Assembly (NCBI GenBank): GCA_018816605.1
Contig: JAHIVS010000133.1
Span: 1 to 8,169, forward strand
From: Pseudomonadota bacterium
GTDB lineage: Bacteria; Desulfobacterota; Desulfobacteria; Desulfobacterales; Desulfobacteraceae
Direction of reading: 5' to 3'
Length of the DNA: 8,169 nt
In this document: piece by piece, positions 1 to 5,853 of the stretch
How positions within the stretch are numbered: the stretch's first letter is position 1
How the letters are laid out: every line of letters starts with the position of its first letter
Notes under the pieces: generated by a model
The model's database searches: none
What the model was told of the DNA's origin: nothing
What the model saw: the letters and a program-made list of their open reading frames with translations, nothing else
Position numbers and translations under genes: made by a program

Positions 1-1409
1 AAATCCTCCCGGTCGGGTCGGTCCTGCCGTTCCGGCCGGGTTGTTTTTGTTTTCAAAGGCGGCTGTTTGTATTCTTGCCGGGCGGCCAGCAGGAAGGGTG
101 TATCCCCATGGGCCAGCTTTGCAAGGGCGGCAGCCACCTGGGCCACCGGAATATCCTGTTCAAGGGAATAGGCCTCGACCAATCCCTGGAAAACATCCAG
201 GTCCTGGGAGGAAAGGGCCTGGGTGATGGCCTGTTTGAAGTCCGCAACCCGTTTTTTATTGATGTCCTTGTCCGAGGGCAGCAATATTCCTTCGATTGGG
301 CGTTTGGTAGCTCTTTCCAGAACATTGAGCATCCAGCGCTCGTTTCGGTTCACGAACAGGATGGCTTCCCCGGATCTGCCGGCCCTTCCGGTCCTGCCGA
401 TTCTGTGGATATAGGGCTCTGCCTTGGGCGGCATGTCATAATTGATCACATGGGAGATCCGTTCCACATCCAGACCCCTGGCAGCCACATCCGTTGCCAC
501 CAGGATATCGATATGGCCGCTTTTCAGGCGGCTGATCGTCCGTTCTCTGGCATTCTGGGCAATGTCCCCGTTCAGGGCTTCTACTTTGAAGCCCTTGTCC
601 TCAAGGCTTTTTGCCACCTCAAGGGTAGCGGTTTTGGTTTTGACAAACACGATGACCCCGTCATAGGTGGCGGCTTCCAGTATCCGGATCAGTGCCTGGG
701 CTTTTTTTGCGCCATTGACCATCCAGTATTTCTGGTTGATGGTATCCACCCCTGTTGTGTCTGTTTTAACCATGATTTCTTTGGGGGTGGTCAGGTATTT
801 CTGGGCAATATCCCGGATGGGTTTTGGCATGGTGGCTGAAAACAGAGCGGTCTGGGACTCGTCCGGGGTTCTGTCCAGAATCCATTCCACATCCTCAATA
901 AACCCCATGTGAAGCATTTCATCCGCCTCATCCAGCACCACACAAAAAATATCGGCAAAGGAAACGGTTTTTCTTCGCATGTGGTCCATGAGCCGGCCGG
1001 GTGTCCCCACGACCACATGAACGCCCCGTTTCAGCTGCTTGAGCTGGATTTCGTAACTCTGGCCGCCGTATACGGACAAGACATTCAGTCCTTTCATCTT
1101 TGAGCCATAGGTTTTAAAGGATTCCGCCACCTGGATGGCAAGTTCCCGGGTGGGGGTCAGCACCAGCACCTGGGGCCGTCTGTTTTCAAGGTCAACCCGG
1201 GACAGCAGGGGCAAAGCAAAGGCTGCCGTCTTGCCGGTACCGGTTCTTGCCTGGCCGATCATGTCTTTACCCTGGATCAGGTGGGGAATGGTTTGTGCCT
1301 GTATGGGCGTGGGCGTGGAATAGCCGGCATCCTGTACTGCAGCCAGGACAAGGGGGCTCATGTTCATTTCGTCAAACCCGATCAAGGGTGAAGTGTTTTC
1401 GGACAACAT
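1..1409 (-). CDS. deaD: DEAD-box ATP-dependent RNA helicase, DeaD/CsdA type (partial, C-terminus off left edge)
   Basis: This gene encodes a cytoplasmic ATP-dependent RNA helicase that unwinds short RNA duplexes. DeaD/CsdA proteins act in ribosome assembly, mRNA decay and cold adaptation. The sequence shows the full helicase core: Q-motif GYSTPTPIQ (residues 29-37), Walker A ARTGTGKT (54-61), PTREL (86-90), TPGR (136-139), DEAD (160-163), SAT (191-193), an ATDVAARGLD motif V, and HRIGRTGR (335-342). After the core, a stretch beginning RPIEGILLPS and rich in charged residues resembles the DeaD-type dimerisation region rather than the short RhlE tail. A basic, Pro/Arg-rich linker then runs into the window edge. 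At least 469 codons are present, against about 600 for full DeaD, so a C-terminal RNA-binding (DbpA/RRM-like) domain is expected outside. The ATG at 1409 was chosen because AAGGA lies about 7 bases upstream and the N-terminus fits the family. Family assignment is very secure; DeaD rather than another subfamily is likely. Confidence 0.95.
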   Translation of the reverse strand, partial: MLSENTSPLIGFDEMNMSPLVLAAVQDAGYSTPTPIQAQTIPHLIQGKDMIGQARTGTGKTAAFALPLLSRVDLENRRPQVLVLTPTRELAIQVAESFKTYGSKMKGLNVLSVYGGQSYEIQLKQLKRGVHVVVGTPGRLMDHMRRKTVSFADIFCVVLDEADEMLHMGFIEDVEWILDRTPDESQTALFSATMPKPIRDIAQKYLTTPKEIMVKTDTTGVDTINQKYWMVNGAKKAQALIRILEAATYDGVIVFVKTKTATLEVAKSLEDKGFKVEALNGDIAQNARERTISRLKSGHIDILVATDVAARGLDVERISHVINYDMPPKAEPYIHRIGRTGRAGRSGEAILFVNRNERWMLNVLERATKRPIEGILLPSDKDINKKRVADFKQAITQALSSQDLDVFQGLVEAYSLEQDIPVAQVAAALAKLAHGDTPFLLAARQEYKQPPLKTKTTRPERQDRPDRED

Positions 1410-1419
1410 AGGGTTCCTT

Positions 1420-1442
1420 AAAAAAAAGCCGGGAATACCAGC
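1420..1442 (-). promoter_or_regulatory. Terminator-like hairpin plus U8 tract in the helicase leader
   Basis: On the minus strand, GCTGG (1442-1438) can pair with CCGGC (1432-1428) around a 5-base loop, with one G-U pair. Eight T residues (1427-1420) follow directly. The U tract ends just before the AAGGA ribosome binding site, inside the predicted 5' leader. The shape is that of a weak intrinsic terminator or attenuator. The stem is only five pairs, so it may be temperature-sensitive or may not terminate at all. Regulation by this element is inference. Confidence 0.35.
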
Positions 1443-1465
1443 CATAGAGAGATCGAAAATTTAGA

Positions 1466-1494
1466 ATTGTACACGACTATTTTTTATAAAGCAA
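1466..1494 (-). promoter_or_regulatory. Candidate sigma-70-like promoter for the DEAD-box helicase gene
   Basis: Read on the minus strand, TTGCTT (1494-1489) and TACAAT (1471-1466) are separated by exactly 17 bases. The -10 matches the consensus at 5 of 6 positions and the -35 at 3 of 6. The surroundings are AT-rich. The start of transcription would fall near 1459, giving a leader of about 50 bases before the ATG at 1409. This is a consensus match only. Confidence 0.5.
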
Positions 1495-1573
1495 GGTATA
1501 TTTTGTATTTTGACACGAAACCCCTGAATCTGATTGCCCTGAATATTTTCATGCACCTGCTGGACGCAGTCCA

Positions 1574-1579
1574 TATAAT
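1574..1579 (+). promoter_or_regulatory. Possible -10 box (TATAAT) upstream of the iron-sulfur flavoprotein gene
   Basis: A perfect TATAAT hexamer lies about 125 bases upstream of the ATG at 1705. No convincing -35 hexamer sits 16-19 bases upstream of it (17 bases upstream reads ATGCAC). If it is real, the promoter would need an activator or be weak. A TTGACA at 1510-1515 is well placed as a hexamer, but no -10 lies at the normal distance from it. Confidence 0.25.
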
Positions 1580-1590
1580 ATTGTATCCTG

Positions 1591-1649
1591 ACCCAAGGTT
1601 GGGGTTCACTCGTTCCAGACCAAGGGGGTAAGTCCCATTGTCCGGGACA
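1591..1649 (+). promoter_or_regulatory. Two dyads in the leader of the iron-sulfur flavoprotein gene
   Basis: Two inverted repeats lie downstream of the possible -10 box. ACCCAAGGTTGGGGT (1591-1605) pairs ACCCAA with TTGGGGT, with one extra G. TGTCCGGGACA (1639-1649) is a perfect odd-centred palindrome and overlaps an alternative hairpin, GTCCC (1632-1636) with GGGAC (1644-1648). Either could be a repressor site or an mRNA hairpin. I do not recognise a known riboswitch or regulator consensus here. The region 1410-1704 holds no convincing gene. Confidence 0.25.
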
Positions 1650-1704
1650 CCGGATACTAGCTGAATGCAGGACAGACAATTTATCATATGCATAGGAGAA
1701 TGAA

Positions 1705-2406
1705 ATGAAAATTCTTGGTATTTCGGGAAGTTCACGCAAAGAAGGCAGTTCAGGGGGAATGAAACTGGTCCAAACCGTTTTGGAAAACACCGGCTGCGAG
1801 TATGAATTGATATCCTTGAGAAATAAATCCATTGGTGGGTGTATTGCCTGTCTTGGATGTGTCAAGGACAATATATGCAAGGTAAATGATGATTTAATGC
1901 CGTTGAGGGATAAGATTGTTGCGGCAGATGCCTACGTGATTGGTGCGCCCAATTATTATTCCACTTTGAATGCCTTGACCCATGCATTTTTGGAGCGATG
2001 GTTCCAGTTCCGGCACCAGACAGGGCGAACCCTGTGGGGGAAGCTGGCTGTGGCTGTGGGTGTGGGCGGGACAACCGGGGCAGCCCCTGCAGATGAACTG
2101 GAAAAATTTTTTATGTACAATTTCATAGAAACAGTGGCCAAGGTAACCGGCCAGGGGGCGGCTTCCTGTTATACCTGTGGTTACGGTGAAACCTGTCAGG
2201 TGGGAATTCCCACCATGATCCATGGCCCGGGGGTTAAAATTACGGACAATATCATCCCCAATGTGGAAAAACAGGCAGATGTGATGGCATCTGCTGTCCA
2301 GGCAGGCAAATCGTTGGGAAAACGGCTTTCCGAGGGCCATGACCGGGTAGCCGTAACCCAGAAGGTGCGCGATAAAATGATGTCCATGTTTGGAGAGACC
2401 GTCTAG
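1705..2406 (+). CDS. Iron-sulfur flavoprotein (Isf-like, flavodoxin-fold NAD(P)H-dependent FMN reductase family)
   Basis: This is a 233-residue cytoplasmic flavodoxin-fold redox protein, expected to bind FMN and one [4Fe-4S] cluster and pass electrons between ferredoxin-like and other carriers. The start SGSSRKEGSS (residues 7-16) is the FMN phosphate-binding loop of the NADPH-dependent FMN reductase family. APNYYSTLNALTHAFLER (81-98) is the second typical flavin-site segment. C46-x2-C49-x2-C52-x5-C58 is the compact cysteine motif (CX2CX2CX4-7C) of archaeal-type Isf proteins. A second cluster, C155-x2-C158-x5-C164, is not part of that basic motif. The ATG at 1705 has AGGAGA (1694-1699) five bases upstream. 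The gene is monocistronic: a long leader precedes it and a strong terminator follows. The physiological partner is unknown. Family members act in oxidative stress defence or as general electron carriers in anaerobes, but nothing here fixes the role. Confidence 0.85.
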   Translation: MKILGISGSSRKEGSSGGMKLVQTVLENTGCEYELISLRNKSIGGCIACLGCVKDNICKVNDDLMPLRDKIVAADAYVIGAPNYYSTLNALTHAFLERWFQFRHQTGRTLWGKLAVAVGVGGTTGAAPADELEKFFMYNFIETVAKVTGQGAASCYTCGYGETCQVGIPTMIHGPGVKITDNIIPNVEKQADVMASAVQAGKSLGKRLSEGHDRVAVTQKVRDKMMSMFGETV

Positions 2407-2431
2407 AAAAGAGTCTTGAGTCGTTATTGTG

Positions 2432-2467
2432 GCCCTGTCCCCTGAATCAGGGGCAGGGCTTTTTTTT
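2432..2467 (+). terminator. Rho-independent terminator after the iron-sulfur flavoprotein gene
   Basis: GCCCTGTCCCCTGA (2432-2445) pairs with TCAGGGGCAGGGC (2447-2459), with one bulged T at 2438 and almost no loop. Eight T residues follow at 2460-2467. The stem is long and GC-rich and starts about 25 bases after the stop codon at 2404-2406. It separates the flavoprotein gene from the substrate-binding protein gene downstream. Confidence 0.92.
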
Positions 2468-2497
2468 GCACTTGATTTTTCTCAGAACCGCAATGCC

Positions 2498-2539
2498 TTG
2501 ACAATGCATCCTTTTCCCATTAGGCTGGGAGCAGAGCCT
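2498..2539 (+). promoter_or_regulatory. Candidate promoter and overlapping dyad upstream of the substrate-binding protein gene
   Basis: A perfect TTGACA (2498-2503) is followed after exactly 17 bases by TAGGCT (2521-2526), which matches the -10 consensus at positions 1, 2 and 6. The inverted repeat AGGCT (2522-2526) / AGCCT (2535-2539) overlaps the -10 and the likely start point, where a repressor could bind. The preceding terminator means this gene needs its own promoter, which supports the call. The operator role is inference. Confidence 0.4.
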
Positions 2540-2573
2540 TTTGATTCAGCTTCAGTCCCAGGGATAATTGTCC

Positions 2574-3551
2574 ATGATAGGAAAGCCTCGCAGATACATT
2601 TTTTTGGTTGTTCTTGGTTTATTCGTGATGATCGCTGCCATTTCCCCCAAGGGGTCACCTGCTTCTGCGTCACAGAAGTCTGTGGTGGTGGAATTTGTTT
2701 TCAGGGGTCGCTTCTGGTCGATTACAGGAGAGAACACAGCACCCAATACCTATGTGTTCAACAAGGGTGCGCCTGGCAAAATACGCATGGCCACCCTTGA
2801 CTGGGCGCCTTATATCGGCGAAACGATCTGTAAACAGGGATGGGTTCAGCAGTTGACCATTGCACTTCTGGCAAGCAAGGGCTATGAAATCACCACCAGT
2901 TTCATGCCCTGGGCCAGGACCATCAGGATGGCGGAAACAGGGGCGGTCGACATTTTATACCCGGAATATTTCATTGAACCCTCGGCAGTCTCAGATGTCC
3001 ACAAAGGCACCAACCGGCTCGAACACCTGGCCTTGTCCAGGAAGCTGCCGGGCGGCCCCATCGCATTCATGAAGCGAAGAGGAGAAGTTGACGTCTATAA
3101 AGGCGATTTGTTCAACCTTAAAAATGAAAAAATCGGGGTGGTCCGGGGGTATCAGAACACACCGGCCTTTGATGGGTTGATGGGCAACGGTTTGTTTGAA
3201 ATCAGCGAGTCGGTCGATGACCTGATGAACACCAAAAAACTGATAAGCAGGCGGATCAACCTTATCATCGGAGATCCTGCGGTCATCCGTTTCAACATTG
3301 CAAACTCGGTGCTGAATCCGGGTGAGCAATCCGGGATACTTGAGAAGATTGAAGTGGTTCAGCCCGTGATCCAGTATAATCATCTTTACTATGCCGTCTC
3401 CAGGAAGAATCCTTCCTGGGAAACGACACTGAGGGTATTGAATGCTGCCATTGCGGAATTTGAAAAATCCGGCCTCATGTTTGAGATCATTAAACAGGTG
3501 AACACAAGCTGCGGATATCACATGGACCAAGTCCTTTCGCCCTATGAATAA
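2574..3551 (+). CDS. Periplasmic substrate-binding protein, type 2 (SBP_bac_3-like), orphan
   Basis: This is a secreted solute-binding protein of the periplasmic binding protein type 2 fold (amino-acid ABC transporter or sensor type). Its ligand is unknown. From the ATG at 2574 it has 325 residues. A signal peptide is clear: basic start (KPRR, 4-7), hydrophobic core (9-23), and SPASA before a likely cleavage after residue 32. The mature domain begins near KIRMATLDWAPYIGE (69-83), the usual first strand with its W-x-P-Y motif, and continues with FMPWARTIRMAETGAVDILYP. Two cysteines, C86 and C313, could form a disulfide. The ATG at 2574 was preferred over the in-frame TTG at 2568 because AGGGA (2560-2564) lies 9 bases upstream of the ATG and only 3 from the TTG. 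No permease or ATPase gene is adjacent, so it may serve a distant transporter or act in signalling. The next gene converges on it after 26 bases, with no clear terminator between them. Confidence 0.85.
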   Translation: MIGKPRRYIFLVVLGLFVMIAAISPKGSPASASQKSVVVEFVFRGRFWSITGENTAPNTYVFNKGAPGKIRMATLDWAPYIGETICKQGWVQQLTIALLASKGYEITTSFMPWARTIRMAETGAVDILYPEYFIEPSAVSDVHKGTNRLEHLALSRKLPGGPIAFMKRRGEVDVYKGDLFNLKNEKIGVVRGYQNTPAFDGLMGNGLFEISESVDDLMNTKKLISRRINLIIGDPAVIRFNIANSVLNPGEQSGILEKIEVVQPVIQYNHLYYAVSRKNPSWETTLRVLNAAIAEFEKSGLMFEIIKQVNTSCGYHMDQVLSPYE

Positions 3552-3577
3552 TCGGCAGTTTTAAACCAAGATTTGCG

Positions 3578-4021
3578 TCAGAATTTTCTGATCAGGAGAA
3601 CCCCTGCCGTGATCAGGGCAATTCCTGCCAACCGTTGCCAGCTGATGGATTGAACCGGCACTCCCAGAAGGCCGATATGGTCCATGAATACCGCCATCAA
3701 AAGCTGTCCTGCCACCACAAGCCCGAAAGTCAGGGCCGCTCCCAGGCGGGGGGTTAGCATAATGGCTGCAGTAACATAAAAAGCACCCAAAAAGCCGGCA
3801 GACCAGACAGACCAGTGGGTGCTGGCGGCATACCGGATATTGGTAAAGGCCACCCGGGTGGCCAGGGCATAGCAAAAAAGCACCAGGGTTCCCACGGCAA
3901 AGGATATCAATGCTGCATATACGGGGCTTTCAATGGCCCGCCCCATCTTTGCGTTCAATCCTGCCTGCAGGGGTGCCAGCATTCCGGCAACCAGTGCGAT
4001 GAATAAAAGTACCAGTTTCAT
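3578..4021 (-). CDS. DMT-superfamily transporter, YdcZ/DUF606 type
   Basis: This is a 147-residue inner-membrane protein of the YdcZ (DUF606) branch of the drug/metabolite transporter superfamily. The length is normal for the branch. Five hydrophobic segments are visible at about 2-20, 33-54, 72-90, 94-117 and 128-145. The N-terminal pattern AGMLAPLQAGLNAKMGRAI is characteristic of this family (a PLQAGxN motif after the first helix). Such short proteins usually work as homo- or heterodimers; the substrate is not known for most of them. The ATG at 4021 is supported by GGAGA (4033-4029) seven bases upstream. The gene is divergent from glpA and convergent with the substrate-binding protein gene. 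No functional link to either is evident. Confidence 0.85.
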   Translation of the reverse strand: MKLVLLFIALVAGMLAPLQAGLNAKMGRAIESPVYAALISFAVGTLVLFCYALATRVAFTNIRYAASTHWSVWSAGFLGAFYVTAAIMLTPRLGAALTFGLVVAGQLLMAVFMDHIGLLGVPVQSISWQRLAGIALITAGVLLIRKF

Positions 4022-4185
4022 TTGCCGATCTCCGTTTTATTTTTTCCAGGCTATCCCGGCGGATGGTTCGTGGAGTTTTTTTTGGGGAGCCATGGGAACC
4101 ATTTTCTGTTATGGTGAACAAGGATTTGAACGAGTGATACCACAGGCCGAAAAAGATATCCAGATAAAACCGGCCCAATCTTCAC

Positions 4186-4272
4186 TTGTGAAGGAAAACC
4201 AGGCGTGATAGTTTTATGCTTTGAACGTTTACCCGTTTTCAATCGTTGTGTTTGGACGAAATTGTTTGAACA
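4186..4272 (+). promoter_or_regulatory. Candidate glp promoter with TTTGAACG-like repeats
   Basis: TTGTGA (4186-4191) and TAGTTT (4209-4214) are 17 bases apart, and a TG lies one base before the -10 (extended -10 type). The hexamer matches are only 4/6 and 3/6. Three boxes follow: TTTGAACG (4220-4227), TTTGGACG (4251-4258) and TTTGAACA (4265-4272). A further TTTGAACG lies at 4125-4132. CAATCGT (4240-4246) and ACGAAATTG (4256-4264) also form an imperfect dyad. The boxes sit between the likely transcription start and the ribosome binding site, where a DeoR-family GlpR-like repressor could bind; this is inference. The rest of 4022-4287 shows no gene. It holds only a small hairpin, ACCAT (4098-4102) with ATGGT (4111-4115). 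Confidence 0.3.
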
Positions 4273-4287
4273 AAAGAAGGAATTTCA

Positions 4288-5853
4288 ATGGAAAAAACAA
4301 TCGAGACCCAGGTGCTGGTCATCGGCGGCGGGGCAACCGGTACCGGCATTGCCAGGGACCTTTCCCTTCGCGGCGTCCGGGTAATTCTCATTGAAAAAAG
4401 CGATTTGAACGCCGGTGCTTCCGGGGCGAACCACGGCCTTTTGCACTCGGGAGCACGGTATGTCCATTCCGATATTGAGGCGGCCATGGAATGCCGCTCG
4501 GAAGGACAGCTCCTCAAACGGATTGCCCCCCATTGCATTGAGGAGACCGGCGGTCTTTTTGTGGCGGTTCCCGGGGATGATGAGGCCTATATTGCCGATT
4601 TTCCAGGGATGTGTGAGCGGGCCGGTATTCCCTGCCGGCCACTGGATGTAAAGGATGCAGGGCAGATGGAGCCCTGTTTGTCCCCCCAGCTGATTGCAGC
4701 CTTTGAAGTGGCGGATGCCGCCATTGATCCGTTTAAACTCTCCATTGAAAATATGAACCATGCCCTTGATCTTGGGGGCCAGTATTTTAACCATGCCCAG
4801 CTGAAGGAAATCATCCGTAAAGACCGGAAAATCATTTTTGCCAGGATACTGGACACAAAAACCAATGAAACCTTGCGTATCCGGGCGGATATCTATATCA
4901 GCGCCACCGGGGCCTGGGCCGGTTTTGTGGCTGCCATGGCCGGTGTGGATATCCCCATGGTTTATTCCAAGGGCAGTCTGCTGGTGACAGGCCAGCGCAT
5001 GGCAACCCGGGTTATTAACCGGCTGAGACAGGCAGGGGATGCCGATATTCTGGTGCCCGGCGGCGTGGTTTCCATCATCGGCACCACATCCTTGCGGGTG
5101 AACTCTCCGGACAATATTTTTCCCGGTGTGGACGAAGTGGACCTGATCATCAACCAGGGCAAACAAATGGTCCCTGACCTGGGGTCCCGCAGGTATATCC
5201 GTGCCTATTGCGGTGTCCGTCCCCTGGTCGGGGCCGGGGGAAATGACGATAGAGACCTGTCCCGGGGGTTTAGTCTTCTGGACCATGCCAATGACGGGGT
5301 GGAAAATTTTTTCACCATCACCGGCGGAAAACTGACCACCTTTCGGCTGATGGCCGAAAAAACATCCGATCTGGCCTGTGAACGGCTGGGGCTGGCCTCG
5401 GCCTGCCGAACCAGGGACCTGGCCCTGCCCCAAACCGAAGGCAGCGGATGGACCGAACCGGGAGTCTCCCTTGGACAGGGATCTTCTTTCCATGGCAAGG
5501 AAGAGATGATGTGCGAATGTGAAATGGTGCCGGTCAGTGCCATTGATGCCATTGTTGCCGGCATCCGGAAAAACAGGGCTGTGCCGGATCTATTGTCCAT
5601 CGCCTTGAGAAGCCGCATGGGGAAGGGGCCCTGCCAGGGATCTTCCTGCAGCCTGAGGGTTTTGTCCCATTTGTACAACCGGGGGGAGATGAAAGGTCCC
5701 CAAGGGGTGGAGGGCCTGAGGCATTTTTTAAATGAACGCTGGAAAGGAGAGCGTGCCCTGTTGTGGGGAACCTCCCTTGCCCAGTCTTCCCTCAAGGAGA
5801 TGATCCACTGCGGTCTGTTCTGCCTTGAACTGGGGCAAGGCGACCTTCCATGA
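4288..5853 (+). CDS. glpA: Anaerobic glycerol-3-phosphate dehydrogenase subunit A
   Basis: GlpA is the catalytic FAD subunit that oxidises sn-glycerol 3-phosphate to dihydroxyacetone phosphate in anaerobic respiration. It has 521 residues, close to the 542 of E. coli GlpA. The N-terminus has the dinucleotide-binding GGGATG (13-18) and the strand-ending E36. GASGANHGLLHSGARY (43-58) is the typical FAD/substrate loop. The CGVRPL segment (R311) and ITGGKLTTFR (344-353) are conserved in GlpA/GlpD proteins and line the substrate and flavin site. After a linker, a BFD-like [2Fe-2S] domain has C409-x-C411 and C449-x4-C454, the same spacing of the last pair as the CQGxxC motif in E. coli GlpA. AAGGA (4277-4281) sits six bases before the ATG. 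The stop overlaps the glpB start (ATGA, 5850-5853), so the two are probably translationally coupled. GlpA, not the aerobic GlpD, is indicated by the BFD domain and by glpB following. Confidence 0.95.
   Translation: MEKTIETQVLVIGGGATGTGIARDLSLRGVRVILIEKSDLNAGASGANHGLLHSGARYVHSDIEAAMECRSEGQLLKRIAPHCIEETGGLFVAVPGDDEAYIADFPGMCERAGIPCRPLDVKDAGQMEPCLSPQLIAAFEVADAAIDPFKLSIENMNHALDLGGQYFNHAQLKEIIRKDRKIIFARILDTKTNETLRIRADIYISATGAWAGFVAAMAGVDIPMVYSKGSLLVTGQRMATRVINRLRQAGDADILVPGGVVSIIGTTSLRVNSPDNIFPGVDEVDLIINQGKQMVPDLGSRRYIRAYCGVRPLVGAGGNDDRDLSRGFSLLDHANDGVENFFTITGGKLTTFRLMAEKTSDLACERLGLASACRTRDLALPQTEGSGWTEPGVSLGQGSSFHGKEEMMCECEMVPVSAIDAIVAGIRKNRAVPDLLSIALRSRMGKGPCQGSSCSLRVLSHLYNRGEMKGPQGVEGLRHFLNERWKGERALLWGTSLAQSSLKEMIHCGLFCLELGQGDLP

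Noticed and set aside
75..839. A 254-codon open frame on the plus strand opposite the DEAD-box helicase gene
   Set aside because: The minus strand encodes all helicase motifs over this stretch. The plus-strand product has low-complexity, Gly/Phe/His-rich content and no family resemblance.
1510..1547. TTGACA at 1510-1515 as the -35 of a plus-strand promoter
   Set aside because: The hexamer is perfect, but 16-18 bases downstream there is no usable -10. The nearest AT-rich candidate (around 1541-1547) is about 25 bases away.
1461..1880. A 139-codon minus-strand frame covering the intergenic region and the start of the flavoprotein gene
   Set aside because: It overlaps the first 176 bases of a well-supported gene and ends inside the candidate helicase promoter. 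No good ribosome binding site or family likeness was seen.
3578..3591. Inverted repeat TCAGAATTTTCTGA at the end of the DMT transporter gene, as a shared convergent terminator
   Set aside because: It lies inside the coding end, the stem is short and AT-rich, and no T tract follows it on either strand.
4098..4140. tRNA-like stretch on the minus strand (GTTCAAATCC followed by ACCA)
   Set aside because: The T-loop-like sequence is flanked by bases that cannot form a T stem (only one of five pairs), and no acceptor, D or anticodon arms are present.
4285..5493. A 402-codon open frame on the minus strand opposite glpA
   Set aside because: It is antisense to a gene with complete family motifs. Its composition is rich in Gly, His, Pro and Gln as expected from reading a GC-rich gene backwards, and it has no recognisable domain.
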